Shown here piece by piece: positions 12,300 to 23,574 of a stretch of DNA of 64,000 nt. The DNA comes from Gliomastix tumulicola. Lineage: Eukaryota > Ascomycota > Sordariomycetes > Hypocreales > Bionectriaceae. A model generated the notes under the pieces. The model was not told where the DNA came from. It was given only the letters and a program-made list of their open reading frames with translations, and searched no databases. Positions within the stretch are counted from its first letter, which is position 1. Every line of letters begins with the position of its first letter. The position numbers and the translations under genes are program-made. The stretch covers positions 2,914,001-2,978,000 of the forward strand of contig BCHX01000008.1 of assembly GCA_001599755.1 (NCBI GenBank), in the 5' to 3' direction.

Positions 12300-15200
12300 A
12301 TGTCGTCCTCTAGGACGGGATCCGGGCTGCCCGCCAGGCCATCCGAGGGACGAGCACAGCGCATGGCAGACGCTGCAGCGCCCGGTCGAGGTATTCCAAG
12401 ACCTGTCCAAGCTTCGGTAAAGGACTACGGCTCTAGGCAAGCATCATCTAGCCGGTCCACAGCACCGTCCTCATCCGGTTCTCGACTGCCCGCTCGTGTT
12501 CAGCATCCAACTTCATACCGACACATGAGCAAACCGTCTGCACAGCAAGAACCACCAAAGCCTGCGCTCAAGCACCAGCCGACATCATGGGGCTCAGAAA
12601 CGACAGCTCAGTCAAGCCGCACCAACTCCCACACCCAGAGTGGCTCAGGCTCATCTACTTCTAGCAAGTCTCACGAGGGAAAAGGCGTGCCCAGGCGCAA
12701 GAATGCCCCAGCCTCACGCATTGTACCTCCGTCGTCGGACAAATCCCCTCCCCCTTCTTCAACTTCCTCCATGTCTCATTCAAGAGGCTATTTTGATCGG
12801 TCTCTGGGAAGTCCACTCGAGAGAGATCAGCTGGAAAGCGCGGCTGACTCGGCTGCAAATGCAGCTTCGACAATGGCCCATACTCTTTCTCTTTCTCAGT
12901 CTCCAGTGATCTACCCCGAGCTGGACAGATACCGAAACTACCAAAGGCCGGCTATGCCCTCGCTTGACCATGGCTTTGAGTTGCCCTTCAAGCTATCAAC
13001 TCAAGACCTTCCACCCCCTACGCCAGCAAGCCTTCTGTTTTCGGGAAGCAGCAGCCAGCTTAGTGCGAGCCCTTCGACCAAATTCTCTGGATCCCCTGGA
13101 CCAGGCCCCTACAGCCGAGATACCACACCGACTTCGATTTCCTCACAGTCCCCTAGTTTGCCTGCACCCTCTCGACTGCTTCCTCCAAAGGGAAGACTAC
13201 CTAGCCCCGCATGGACCAGACCGCCCGTCACGAGGAGGAGAGCTGGTAGCACACCCAATGACACCGATTTGATCGATCCTCATGGCTTGGCCGCCGTAAG
13301 GGAGTCCTTGACTTCATCGTCTTCAAGCTCTACTGTCAAAGAAGGGGATCGAAATACTAAGGAGAGGAAGCCATCTACTCGCCTGCCTCCTCCTCCGCCG
13401 AGTCCCCCGCCACGCAAGTCGTCTCAGAAATTCCGCAAAGATCGAGACGAAGAGACTGAATCGACAACAAGGCCTGCTACGAAGCCGAGATCAGCATCGA
13501 GTTCAAAACTGCCCTCGCCACAGAAGTCTATCGCATCTTCCTCGCGAAGCAAAGCTTCCACTACATCGCCCACGACACCTTCTACGCCGCGACGGCCGAG
13601 CAGGGATGGTGCGCCAAACATCGACTCCCAACTTCTTGGTCCCGCACCCATCATTCTCAGCAATCTCTCATCGACGTCTCTTCCTGGTGATCGGCGAGGT
13701 ACAGACATGGGGCCTTCGTATCAGCATGCTAGGAATGCCTCCACATCGCAACTGCCTGCGGGTAGGACTTCTTCAGATGTCAACCTTGCGACCTCTTCGA
13801 ACTTGAAGAAGCTGGAAGTCCCAGAAGCTAGTCAAGCTGCGCGGACTCCCAGTCCAAGTGTGAGCTCCTCCTCCTTCCGATTTCCCTTCTTTGGACGCAA
13901 GAAGACGCCGGTGGAGAGTCCTCCGAAAGAGAAGAAGGAAAAGGAGAAGAAGGCAGCCACGCTTGTTCGCAAGGGACCTGCGGCTGGAACAGGACACGAA
14001 GGCTATGGTCGTGTTGGAGCGATCCGTCGGCGAAGTGGCACTGGCAACTTGGCCAAGGCCGCGTCTCACAGCAACCAGTTCTCGCAAGAGAGCCTCGTGA
14101 GCAACGACTCCTTCTTTGCAGACAGAATGAACCCTGTGGTCATTGCTGGTGGGGAGGTGGTTGAGAATCGAAACGCAAGCGCCGAGTTGAGCCGAACCGA
14201 GAGTAACCAGAGCCTGATGAGCATGAACTCGAAAGCTGGCACCGAGTTCTCGACAACGTCGAGGAACGAGTCCCGCGCAGGGCACAGACCAGCCGGTGGT
14301 GCCAGTGGGCCTCAGCTCAAACCGGCTGCTCGACGACCGTCCGACAGCAGCGACTCTGACGGCGTGGGCATGAAATCAACACTGGCCTTCCGCCGGTCCG
14401 TTCAGCGACTAAGGTCTTCGCCCGACAATCCGATCCGACTTCCGCAGCCGATCAACACGAGTGGTGTCGCTTCCTCCCCGATGACCAGCTTTGATACCAG
14501 TGTCATGTCCGACGAGTCGCTCTTCGAGACAGAGGTGCCAGCCCAGCTCCGCAACGTAGGACCAAAGAAACTGACAAAGAGGACCCGATCTCCTCGCAAG
14601 TGGAATCTCTTTGGCCGGAGCCAGAACCAAAAATCGACGAAGAAGGTGGAAGAGACTCCCCCGCCAGCTCCTGCCGAGGAAAAGAGGTCTGCCGTGGCTT
14701 TCTACACCATGATGGACTCATCCGAGCAAGAGGAGACGGAGAAGTTTGATATACAGCAGGTACTGCGAAACGCCGATGTATATCCCGAGCCAGCAAACCA
14801 GTCTACTCCCGAACTCTCCGCAACGCCATTTCAGGAAGAGCAGGTTGATTTGGCCCCTCCACCCCCTCTCCAGAAGTTTTACCATGACGCTGTTCCTCAG
14901 CCTCAGACTCAGGTCTATCCGCCACCGCCTGCCGCTACTCTGCGATCGGGCCGCCCAAGCCGTCTTCAGCAGGTAGGCAGGATTCCGAAGGTCGTCAGCA
15001 ATCGCCCAGATCATCGTGCTTCGCCGAAGAGCTTCTCGAGGCCCTTCCGGGCTAGCCTGCATGCACCACCACAGCCAAGTGATTACTACGACCCAGAGTC
15101 CATTGCCAAAGGTCCGAGTCCACCTCGTGCCGAGCCTGTGGATCTTGGAGATGTGGATGATACTCCTCTCGAGGAGGATATTGTCTCGACTCCCATAGAA

Positions 15201-16772
15201 GTGCCCTTCAATGAGCAGCAGCGAAGGCCCTCTCCTATCATTGGTCAGGGAGGCAAGGAGTTTCTTCGGTTCTCCCCTCGTAAGAACTCGGATGGCACTG
15301 TTGGCACAAGCTCGAGCTCTGGAGCCCAGACCTTTACGGGAGCTACTGCAGTCATCCCGCAGCCAGAGGATCCCCTTGCGGAGGATGAGGTATGGGATGA
15401 GTACAACGATCTATTAGAGGTGGGAGACCACGGGAAGCCTCGCTTGTCCGCTACTTCGTCAAAAGGCATCCCCTTCCACTTGGAGGTGTACAGCGATCGG
15501 AGAATGTCTGAGAAGCCTATGGAGTCTCCTACCATTGTCGCTGACAGCCGCAAGGTGTCTGTTCACTCAATGGCTCCTACGGTCTCGAGCACCTACAGTG
15601 CGGACATGACCGAGAGAATTCAGAAGGCCTTTCAGCCTCACCCAAGCCCAAAGACACCTATCAGCCCACCGGAGTTCAAGGTAGATTTTGAAGACCAGAT
15701 CGACACTCGATCGATGGAGAAGAAGTCAGCGACTGAGCTGAGGAGACGAAGCCTGTCCCCAGTCCCAGAGCGCGCCTCGGACTCGAGCTACAGTTCAACC
15801 GAGGAAGGCTCGCCTTTGGCCCAAGTCAATCTGCGCGTGGGCTCCATGACTGTCAGCAAATGGCTCACGTTCGGCCACGTGCTCTTCAGTGATGTTCGGC
15901 ACGAGCTAGTGAAGGAGGAGGACCCGACAAAGAGGCACTCCATTCTGGTTATCGATGGATTGGGGAACGACGACTGGTCTTTCTACGCTGCTGAGACGTA
16001 TCCAGCGGCCACTTTCTTCAACCTGTCGCCTCGCGCGCCTCTGCCCGAGCCAGCACCAAACTCCCCGTCGAGTTTCCCGCTCAGCCCCCCCAATCATCAT
16101 CAGATCCAGTACATGTCCCATCTCGAGAAGTTCCCCTTTGCCCCGCAAAGCTTTACTTCGGTCGTGTACCGCTTCCCAGTTGCTGCGCCCGAGGCTCATT
16201 ATCGAAACATCCTAGCCGAGGCGCGTAGGGTGCTGAAGCCGGGTGGCTACCTCGAGTTATCAATCCTAGATGTTGATTTGAACAACATGGGGGCTCGCGG
16301 ACGGAAGGCAGTGCGTCAGCTGAAGGAGCGCATTCATGAGACGACCCCCGAGACGAACCTGGCCTCCACAGCCGATCTGATGATTCGTCAGATTGGCAAG
16401 GCTGGGTTCTACAACATCAGGGCAGCAAGAGTCGGCGTTCCCGTGGCCAGCTCCATTGCCCGCGCCCATGGCGGGATCAAAGTGCAGGACGCCAGTCGCC
16501 CTTCTGACAAGCGGTCCAAGAAGAAGGACCAGCCCAGCCTATCGGAGATGATGCGCGACACCAGCTCCAAGGCCGATGAGAGCATCACCAAGATGGTGGC
16601 CCGAGTTGGGCGGTGGTGGTATACGCGATGTTACGAAAGCGCGGCAGACCCTGCCATGGCGTCGAGCATCTGGAGTGACAAGGCGCTGCTCAGGGAGTGC
16701 GAGGAGCTTGGCACTAGCCTGAAGCTGATGGTGTGCTGCGGTCGAGCCCCCGACCGAGTCGCCAGTGTTTAA
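12300..16772 (+). CDS. Large disordered protein with C-terminal methyltransferase-type-11-like domain
   Basis: A single uninterrupted frame of 1490 codons. The ATG at 12300 is the first in frame; the frame is open further upstream but has no ATG there. Residues 1 to about 1180 are low-complexity and rich in Ser, Pro, Thr and Arg, with many SP/TP sites, polyproline runs and a short Lys-rich segment (KEKKEKEKKAATLVRK). They look intrinsically disordered and heavily phosphorylatable. From about residue 1185 the protein becomes globular, and RVLKPGGYLEL near residue 1309 is the classic motif after the SAM site in class I methyltransferases. The expected glycine-rich SAM loop is replaced by ILVIDGLGNDDWSF. 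The substrate is unknown, and the domain may be catalytically inactive. The gene ends convergently with the MFS transporter gene about 1 kb downstream. Confidence 0.85.
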   Translation: MSSSRTGSGLPARPSEGRAQRMADAAAPGRGIPRPVQASVKDYGSRQASSSRSTAPSSSGSRLPARVQHPTSYRHMSKPSAQQEPPKPALKHQPTSWGSETTAQSSRTNSHTQSGSGSSTSSKSHEGKGVPRRKNAPASRIVPPSSDKSPPPSSTSSMSHSRGYFDRSLGSPLERDQLESAADSAANAASTMAHTLSLSQSPVIYPELDRYRNYQRPAMPSLDHGFELPFKLSTQDLPPPTPASLLFSGSSSQLSASPSTKFSGSPGPGPYSRDTTPTSISSQSPSLPAPSRLLPPKGRLPSPAWTRPPVTRRRAGSTPNDTDLIDPHGLAAVRESLTSSSSSSTVKEGDRNTKERKPSTRLPPPPPSPPPRKSSQKFRKDRDEETESTTRPATKPRSASSSKLPSPQKSIASSSRSKASTTSPTTPSTPRRPSRDGAPNIDSQLLGPAPIILSNLSSTSLPGDRRGTDMGPSYQHARNASTSQLPAGRTSSDVNLATSSNLKKLEVPEASQAARTPSPSVSSSSFRFPFFGRKKTPVESPPKEKKEKEKKAATLVRKGPAAGTGHEGYGRVGAIRRRSGTGNLAKAASHSNQFSQESLVSNDSFFADRMNPVVIAGGEVVENRNASAELSRTESNQSLMSMNSKAGTEFSTTSRNESRAGHRPAGGASGPQLKPAARRPSDSSDSDGVGMKSTLAFRRSVQRLRSSPDNPIRLPQPINTSGVASSPMTSFDTSVMSDESLFETEVPAQLRNVGPKKLTKRTRSPRKWNLFGRSQNQKSTKKVEETPPPAPAEEKRSAVAFYTMMDSSEQEETEKFDIQQVLRNADVYPEPANQSTPELSATPFQEEQVDLAPPPPLQKFYHDAVPQPQTQVYPPPPAATLRSGRPSRLQQVGRIPKVVSNRPDHRASPKSFSRPFRASLHAPPQPSDYYDPESIAKGPSPPRAEPVDLGDVDDTPLEEDIVSTPIEVPFNEQQRRPSPIIGQGGKEFLRFSPRKNSDGTVGTSSSSGAQTFTGATAVIPQPEDPLAEDEVWDEYNDLLEVGDHGKPRLSATSSKGIPFHLEVYSDRRMSEKPMESPTIVADSRKVSVHSMAPTVSSTYSADMTERIQKAFQPHPSPKTPISPPEFKVDFEDQIDTRSMEKKSATELRRRSLSPVPERASDSSYSSTEEGSPLAQVNLRVGSMTVSKWLTFGHVLFSDVRHELVKEEDPTKRHSILVIDGLGNDDWSFYAAETYPAATFFNLSPRAPLPEPAPNSPSSFPLSPPNHHQIQYMSHLEKFPFAPQSFTSVVYRFPVAAPEAHYRNILAEARRVLKPGGYLELSILDVDLNNMGARGRKAVRQLKERIHETTPETNLASTADLMIRQIGKAGFYNIRAARVGVPVASSIARAHGGIKVQDASRPSDKRSKKKDQPSLSEMMRDTSSKADESITKMVARVGRWWYTRCYESAADPAMASSIWSDKALLRECEELGTSLKLMVCCGRAPDRVASV

Positions 16773-17834
16773 CCACAAGATTGCAAGACATATACAAGGC
16801 GCAAGCCTGAACCGAGCTAGGCCTCAGCCTCAGGGGTCCTTGGGGGTCTAGCTCACCCACCCAACACTGTACACGAGCACAAGCAAACCAGTGGGGAAGC
16901 TTGATGATCTGCTTCCCCGTTTACGACTTTTCTTGGATACTTTGGTTTTTCTTGGTATTCTACACGGGTTTCAAGGGCTCACGCCCGATTAACGAACAAA
17001 GATTACGCAACGATGCCGGCGAAATCACTTCGATTCTTCGTCGCAGAGCGTCAGCCAATGTTTTGGCATTTCTTTTTTTTTTTACCCATTCCTTCATGTT
17101 CAGCGAACAGCGAGCGAGGTTCTTGATTTTACTCTTCTTCGTGGTGGAATAATGCGGGACATGTTCTTCTTCTTCTCATTCTTCCCGTTGGAAGTCTTTT
17201 ATTCCTATTTTTCTGTCTTTTCCTACGACTAATGATGAAAGGGACGACTCATATGATTGACATGGCAAAAGTCAACTCGTTGCACGTTGCATCTATATAC
17301 ATACATACCCGATAGCGTCAGATAACCTAGAAGCGCAAGCGAATCACTCTTTTTGTTGAGCTTTACTTTTTCTTCATCTTTCATTCGTTAGTGATGGCAG
17401 CTATGCTCTGACCAGAGATGTCCTTAGTCAGGGTCTTCTCGAGCCGTGTTATGGTTATATGTCTCAAGGTACGTTACTCTGTCTATCGCCGGTCACCTCG
17501 GATCGCTGACGTGCTTCTACCGTCTCCCATCACGAGATCCCGTGATAATCCTGTGGATGATCCTCCTGACTCGTGAGGGTCTCTGCCAAGGACGCCGCTC
17601 GACCAGTCTCCATGAATCCAGGAACTTTCTGCCGGATCCTTGACTCCTCCCCCACAGGACGAAACGGCGAAGAAGCCCGCGTCGGCCCAACACGCCGAGC
17701 CAACAGATTTGCTGTTATTGGCAATACAACGGGCAGCTTAGATCAACTACGCCAAAGGGACCACTGCGAAGGGTCTTGAAAATTGAGTATGATTCATGGC
17801 ACGCACCAATTGCTATCACTACGCCAGGCATCAA
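16773..17834. other. Intergenic between convergent genes
   Basis: This holds the two facing 3' UTRs. It has T-rich runs (for example around 17070-17090 and 17160-17220), which fit poly(A)-site regions. An 83-codon frame at 16901-17152 is hydrophobic and T-rich and is probably 3' UTR. No gene is supported. Confidence 0.55.
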
Positions 17835-19451
17835 TCAGTACGCGTAGAATAGCGTGGCCTCGGAGTCCGTCTGCCGGATCTTGCGGTTCTCCCGGATGAG
17901 CATCCATCGCATGAGCCACGCGCCAAAGGCACACGCGATAGCCATGCCTGCGCTGGTCGTCATGGGCAGGACGTAACGAGGCTCTGCCGAGCTGGGCCAG
18001 ATGTACTAATGAGTGTCAGCTTCGAATTTCTCAATCCATGGACAATGTTTGTAGACCTACCGGCGTCCAGATGAGACTGAGGGTGGCGCTGACGTTGGCA
18101 ATGGCCAGCGCCGCAGCCTTCTTCTCCTTGGTCTGCCCGCACGAACTGCTCACCCAGCCCAGGATGATGGAGTTGACAGCATACGTCCCAATGGTAAAGA
18201 CACACATGGCAAAGTATCTGGCCCCGATGTTCAGCGTCGCACACGCCAGCACGAATCCAAAGACGGCCACCGCCTTGGCAATGGTGATGTGCCACGTCCG
18301 CTCGTTGTAGTGCCCGGAGCTTGCGGCCCAGGCGACAGAGACGACACCCGCGATGAGGTAGGGCGGACAGGTGAGGACGAGCGTGATCTTGCGGTCGAAG
18401 TCGAGCGTGGCGATGACGCTGGGGAGGAAGTTCTTGAAGCCGGCGGTGCCGATGTGCAGGTGCTGCATGTAGACGAAGACCCAGACCTTGGGGTCCGTGA
18501 CGGCCTGCTTGAGGCCGGACCAGATGGACTCGTCCTCGGAGATGCCGACGGTGTCGCGGGCGACGCGGTCGTGGGCGAGGCGCTTCTCCTCGGGCGTGAG
18601 CCACCAGGTCGTGAGCGGCTCGTCGGGCAGGATGAAGCAGGCGGCGATGGCGACGACGAACGTGACGACGCCCTGGAGGATGAACAGCCACCGCCAGCCG
18701 GCGATGCCGTGCAGGTCGTCCATCTCGAAGACGCCCAGCGCGATCAGCCCCGCGAAGCTCGACGCGAGGATGTTGCCCGAGTACAGCACGCTGATGCGCG
18801 TCGCGATCTCCTTGCGCGTGTAGAAGATGGACAGCAGGTACAGCGCGCCCGGGTAGTACGGCGCCTCGACGACGCCGAGGAAGAAGCGCGTGAGCACGAT
18901 GCCCGTGTAGTCCCTGGCGAGGGCCGTCAGCGCGGACACGACGGCCCAGCCCATCATGCAGAGGCCCATGTACCACGAGGGCCGGACGCGGGTGATGATC
19001 ATGTTGGACGGGATCTGGCCGAGGATGTAGCCGACGAAGAGGATGGAGACGGCGGTGCTGTACTGCGAGCCGTGGAGGTTGAGGTCCTCCTCGAAGTCGT
19101 TGAGGCGGGCGAGCGTGATGGCGTTGCGGTCCAGGAAGTTGAGCCAGTACATGAACCAGAGGATGGGCTGCGCGGGAGTTGTGTGTGTCAGTATCATTCT
19201 TGACTGAGGGAGGGGGTGGAAAAAGGGGGGGGGGGGGGGGTTCTGCTCACCATGATCCAGAGGTCGAGCTTGCGGACGAGCTTCACCTCGGCGGGATCCG
19301 TCTTGCCCACGGCGCCCGAGTAGTCGCCCTTTGTCTTGCGGACCTCGTCGTCCTCGGCCGTCTCGTGGTGCTTGGACGAGTGCTTCTCGACGTCAATCTC
19401 GGCGAGCGGCGCGCCACCCGACTTGGTGTCGATGGCCTCCTGAGCAGCCAT
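17835..19451 (-). CDS. MFS transporter, anion:cation symporter (Dal5/allantoate permease type)
   Basis: Three exons on the minus strand, 19451-19251, 19167-18061 and 18005-17835, give 492 residues. Both introns are phase 0 with GTGAGC..GCGCAG and GTAGGT..ATTAG ends. Residues 1-60 form a polar, Lys/Glu-rich cytosolic tail. Then come LDLWIM/PILWFMYWLNFLDRN, joined exactly across intron 1, and ALYLLSIFYTRKEIATRISV, typical of the ACS family. About 12 membrane segments fit the hydrophobic pattern, with a central cytosolic loop at TPEEKRLAHDRVARDTVG. Family members import organic anions or vitamins such as allantoate, nicotinate, pantothenate or biotin across the plasma membrane with protons. The substrate here cannot be read from sequence. 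Intron 1 holds a 16-base homopolymer (C in the transcript), an unusual feature for an 83-nt intron. Confidence 0.92.
19225..19240. repeat. 16-base poly-G tract inside MFS intron 1
   Basis: An uninterrupted G run on the + strand is C in the transcript of the minus-strand MFS gene. It lies inside the 83-nt first intron, so length changes would not alter the reading frame but could affect splicing. Confidence 0.9.
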
Positions 19452-19999
19452 GGCGTTGTGCACACTGTTTGAGTCTGAACTTGAAGGGGGGGAGGGGAGC
19501 AAATGTCAAGACTTGATGAACTGCCCACAAGATGAAGAGAAAGAAAGAAGAGAAGAGAAGAACCTGGAGATTTCCTGGGGGAAGAGCAACTAAATATGAA
19601 TCCCATCCAGATCCTGGTGGTCCTATTTACTTCCCCTCCATTTTATCTCCATCTCCGCAATGCTTTCTCTTCGGTCAACAGCCCCGGACGACGGTTTCCC
19701 CACGCGTCAAAGTTGGAGTGAGGTTACTCAGGACCGGGGATGGACCATGGAATAGTGCGGTGGGGAAGAGGAGAAGGGGGAGGAGGAGTCTCGGCGTGCG
19801 GCGCCGAAGGCCGAAGGGGCCGGGAACGGAGGCTACTGCTATCAATTTCCTGAGATTGAGGTCTTGGCTAAGGAGTTGGGTTGTTGAGAGTGGTCATTTC
19901 GGTTTGAATCACCGTCCTTCGCTGTGGGAAGCCGCGAATTGGGGGTGATGTTATTGGATGGTCTTGATGAACTCGGGGGTTCTGGATCTTGATGGTGCT

Positions 20000-20033
<34 letters not shown>

Positions 20034-21389
20034 GGCAAAAGCTGGGGAAGTGCGGGGGATGATGGTTCTCCCTTTGGCGCTGGGTGATGAGTTGGATGAT
20101 TCGATAGTTAGAGGCGGTGGTGTCGTCCGGTGCTCTCTGGGGAACTATGGGCAGACCAGGGGGGTGGACGTCTTTGCTGACGGAAGTCGTCGAACGCGGT
20201 GTTCGGAGACTGATATCGGGGCGGCAGACCGACCAGCTGGCAACCCCTTTCAGCTCTGTAGACGCGGAGCAAGACGACTGACCAGAGCTACAATTGTGGT
20301 TATGCTTCCCGCAGGAGAAACTGAAGGGTGTGACGAAGCCTCTATCCGATCAGAAGAGACACATGTAGAATGATAAGAAATACCAGTCACCCTGTGCAAT
20401 GACGCAGGGCTAGATAGATGTTTATTAGACAACGACGTCCCGTTTCTGTAGTCGTCTGAGAAGGCTACGTGAACACACGAGTCCCTCCAGTCAGGCATGC
20501 TGCCATAATTGGCACTGCGATCCGCCCAGGACGACCGCCCATCTATCATAGTCATAGGCCAAGCATGGTCCCGTCTTATTTTGCCGCCAATCAAAATCAA
20601 CTCGTCGTCATGTCGAACTTGACTATTTCATTTCATCACAAAGTCCCAGCCGGTTTGCCCATTCTCGTATCATCATCACCAGTTCTCACTCCACTGGGAA
20701 TTAGGCAAGACTGCCTCCCTCACGATTATTACAACGGACCGTCTCGTCTCTCTAGGCCTGCCAGCGGAATATATCCAAGACAGTTTTCCATATGAAAAGA
20801 CGGAAGAGAATAGCTGGCAAATTTCTGGTCGACGAGTTGTCAATAGCAAGCAAGTCGAGAGGGGGACAGATCCCATTCATTCAAGGGCATCTCCTACCCT
20901 GCACGCTCCCTCCCTCCCAACTGCACCGGCAGCCACTCGGCCACGGCCATCTCGACGGTACGCAATGGAAGGGTAACTAACACGCCATCTTAACTTCCCT
21001 CAAAAACACGTCACTCCAATCGTTCATTGTATTGATCTGTAAACACTAAAAGTACACTTCCAATATATCCCCTCCCTCCCAGTCATGTCCAATTCTACCA
21101 AGAAACCCCTAAGCCATTGTAATTGTAATACGGTCGTGTAATAGAGAATAAAAAAGAGAACGCCCGGTTGTTTGCTTGTTGTTGTTGTCTTTCCCTTTCT
21201 TCGTCTTTTTCGTCTAGCATCAAGGTCATTGTGATAGGATAATCAGTTAGTTAGTTAGTTCAGCAGCGGCCTCTTCCCCCCAAGGAATAGTATTTCATCA
21301 GTGAGTGGTAGAGAAACAGAGTCTACCAGAAGAGAGAACAGACACAAAAAAAAAAGAAAAAGGAAATAGTGACAAGGCAAAAAGGGCCA
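19452..21389. other. Intergenic, promoter side of the MFS gene
   Basis: The promoter and 5' leader of the MFS gene lie at the left edge and the 3' UTR of the kinase gene at the right edge. It contains a 31-base poly-G run (20002-20032). No gene is supported; frames such as 19532-19948 and 20050-20373 are motif-free. Confidence 0.55.
20002..20032. repeat. 31-base poly-G tract
   Basis: Thirty-one consecutive G bases lie about 550 bp upstream of the MFS start codon. This is the longest homopolymer in the window. It is prone to slippage and could form a G-quadruplex, and its true length in the genome is uncertain because such runs are hard to sequence. Confidence 0.85.
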
Positions 21390-23574
21390 TCAAGACGGAA
21401 TCTCCTGACCCTCCTGCTCCTCCCAGAACCGCACACCGCCCTCGACGCGGATGCCCTGCCGCACCCACGGCTGCTCGGCGACCCTGTCGAGGGTCCAGCG
21501 GCTTCTCGCCCTCGCGAGCAGGCCCTCGGTGATGAGCATGCCGCCGAGCAGGCCGCGGTCGCGGAACTTGGCCTCGTCCCCCTCGTGGTCGCCGTCCTCG
21601 CCCGCGAACTCGACCCAGCGCCACTCGATACGCGCGATGCGGTGGCTCGTGCGGCTGCGCATGCGGTGCGCGTCCGTCATGCCCGGGTGCGGGTCGAAGG
21701 GCAGCCGCGACTCGAGGAGGGCGTACAGGAGCACGCCCAGGGACCAGGCGTCGGTGGCGCGGCCGTCGTACGGCTGGCCCATGATGACCTCGGGCGCCGC
21801 GTAGTCGTCAGAGCCGCAGCGCGTCTCGAGCTTCTCGTCGTCGGCGATGCGTCGGGACAGGCCGAGGTCCGTGAGCGTGATGACCGAGTTGGGGTACATG
21901 CTCCAGTCCGTGTTGGGGCTGGCTAGCTCGTCCATGGCGAGGTTGACCAGCACGTCTGCACAACAGAGTTAGCTAGGGTAGCATACACGCAACAAATGTC
22001 GACGTACTCTCGAGCTTGATGTCACGGTGGACGATCCTCTTCTCGTGGAGGTACCGCACCGCACCAACCAGCTCTGTAAATATCCTCTGCAGCAACGACG
22101 GAACAAGCAGCTTCCTATGCGCTGTCGCGACGTCGAACAGATCACCACCAGCAGAGTACGTCAGCACCAGGATCGCCCGCGTCGGCTCGATGTTGAAGGC
22201 CTTGAGATCGACGAGCGAGGGGTGGTGGATGACCTGGAGGATCTCGAGCTCGCGCTTCAGACTCATCTCAACCCGCTCCTCGCTGGCGCCGCCCCGGGGC
22301 CCGTGCTCGCAGATCTTGACGGCCACGAGCGTCTTCCGGTCCGGCTGCGACTCCGGGTCGGAACCCTCGGCGTCGCCGTCCACCGGCTCGATCTGGCTCG
22401 TCGCCAGCACCACCTGGCTGAACGTCCCCTGGCCGAGCGACTTGAGCTTCCTCCACCGCCGCCGCTTGCTGTTGTTCCGGTCGAAGGCCTCGAAGAGCTC
22501 TAGGCTCGTCTTCTTGGGCCGGTTGAGTTCTGACGAGTCCTTGGACGACTCGCTGGCGGGCGGCGTGGGAGGCTGCGTGACCATGGGCGTGAGGCCGCGC
22601 GATTCCGCAAAGTTGAGCTCTCTCCTGATATGCGGCTCCTGCGACGACTGCTGTGGCTTCGCGTGTGATCCAGAGACAGTGATGTGGCGCTTCGGCACCG
22701 CCGCCGGGTCGGGTATGTACTCGCTCGCGCTGCGGTTCCTCGTATGCTGGGACGCAGCGTTCTCGTTGGCGGCAGGCGGTATGGGCGCGGCGGCCCCCTC
22801 GAGCGGCACGTACACCTTGCGCCGCGAGGCCGAGGTCGGGCTGAGCGACGAGGCGTCGACGACCGCCGCCACCGTCTCATTCAGCTGGGAGAGTTCGCCG
22901 ATGCTGCCCAGGCGCCCCCGGGTCTTGGGCGGCGTCCCGCCGAGCAGCTTCTTCCACGGCCCCGGGGAGTCGGCCGAGAGCAGCGGGCTGGGCAGGGGCG
23001 TCATGTCGCCCATGGCGGAGATGACGGGGCTCGCCATGAGGCTGCTGGCGGCGCTGCCCGGCCCGGCGCCGGCACCGAGGCTCTGGGCGAGGGCCGTCTT
23101 GAGGCTGGGGGTCCTCGATATCGGGTACAGGTTGCTGTTGGACGCCTTGCGCGGGATCGCGACGCCGCCGCCGCCGCGGGCCGAGAAGTGAGGGGGGGCG
23201 GCGCTATCGTTCGACGAGGAGGAGGGGAACTGTCGCTGGGGCGCGGCGGTCGAGAGATCGGTCGATATGCGCAGCGACGACGAGCCCTGGTGGGCGACTG
23301 CTCTGCTCGCCAGGTCTCCGTGCTGTTGTTCATCATCGGCGGGAGGGCCGAACGCGGAGTGGCTCGTCGTCGGCGGCGACGGCGCGATGGTATTGGACTG
23401 GAACTGTATGGGCGTCGTCGCCTTGGCCGAGTTGAGCTCGGCCGTCAAGCCAGAAGGCCCTCCGGCGGCAGCCGGCCTCGACTCGCCCGCCAGCGCGTGC
23501 CGGCTCATCGCTTCGTCCGATGGCCCATTCTGGGGTTTCTCGGCGGCTGGCGGCGGCGCGCCAGGATCGTTCAT
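21390..23574 (-). CDS. Serine/threonine protein kinase, PRR1/NPR-HAL5-like
   Basis: Two exons on the minus strand, 23574-22008 and 21955-21390, give 710 residues. The intron (GTACGT..GTGCAG) interrupts the codon for the Asn of HRDIKLEN. Residues 1 to about 370 are Ser/Pro/Ala-rich and disordered. The kinase domain runs from about 370 to 690: glycine loop LGQGTFSQVV near residue 381, VAVKIC with the catalytic Lys, HRDIKLEN near 512-519, LTDLGLS in place of DFG, CGSDDYAAPEVIMG, then PYDGRATDAWSLGVLLYALL. The CGS-D-Y-PE and PYDG pattern resembles yeast Prr1/Prr2 and the fungal NPR/HAL5 group, which act in nutrient and ion signalling and pheromone recovery. The exact orthologue is uncertain. A DLG motif is common in this group and compatible with activity. 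The start is the only in-frame ATG before the domain. Confidence 0.88.

Noticed and set aside
16901..17152. 83-codon hydrophobic frame after the methyltransferase-domain gene
   Set aside because: Phe/Leu richness comes from T-rich 3' UTR sequence. No splice partner.
17839..17844. Single ACGCGT near the MFS stop codon as an MCB box
   Set aside because: It lies inside the coding end of the MFS gene. Single copies also occur in other coding sequence (for example within the CoA transferase and tRNA methyltransferase genes), as expected by chance.
18289..19203. 304-codon plus-strand frame antisense to the MFS gene
   Set aside because: Composition (Asp/Glu/Arg/Val-rich, no motifs) is that of a shadow of the transporter's codons.
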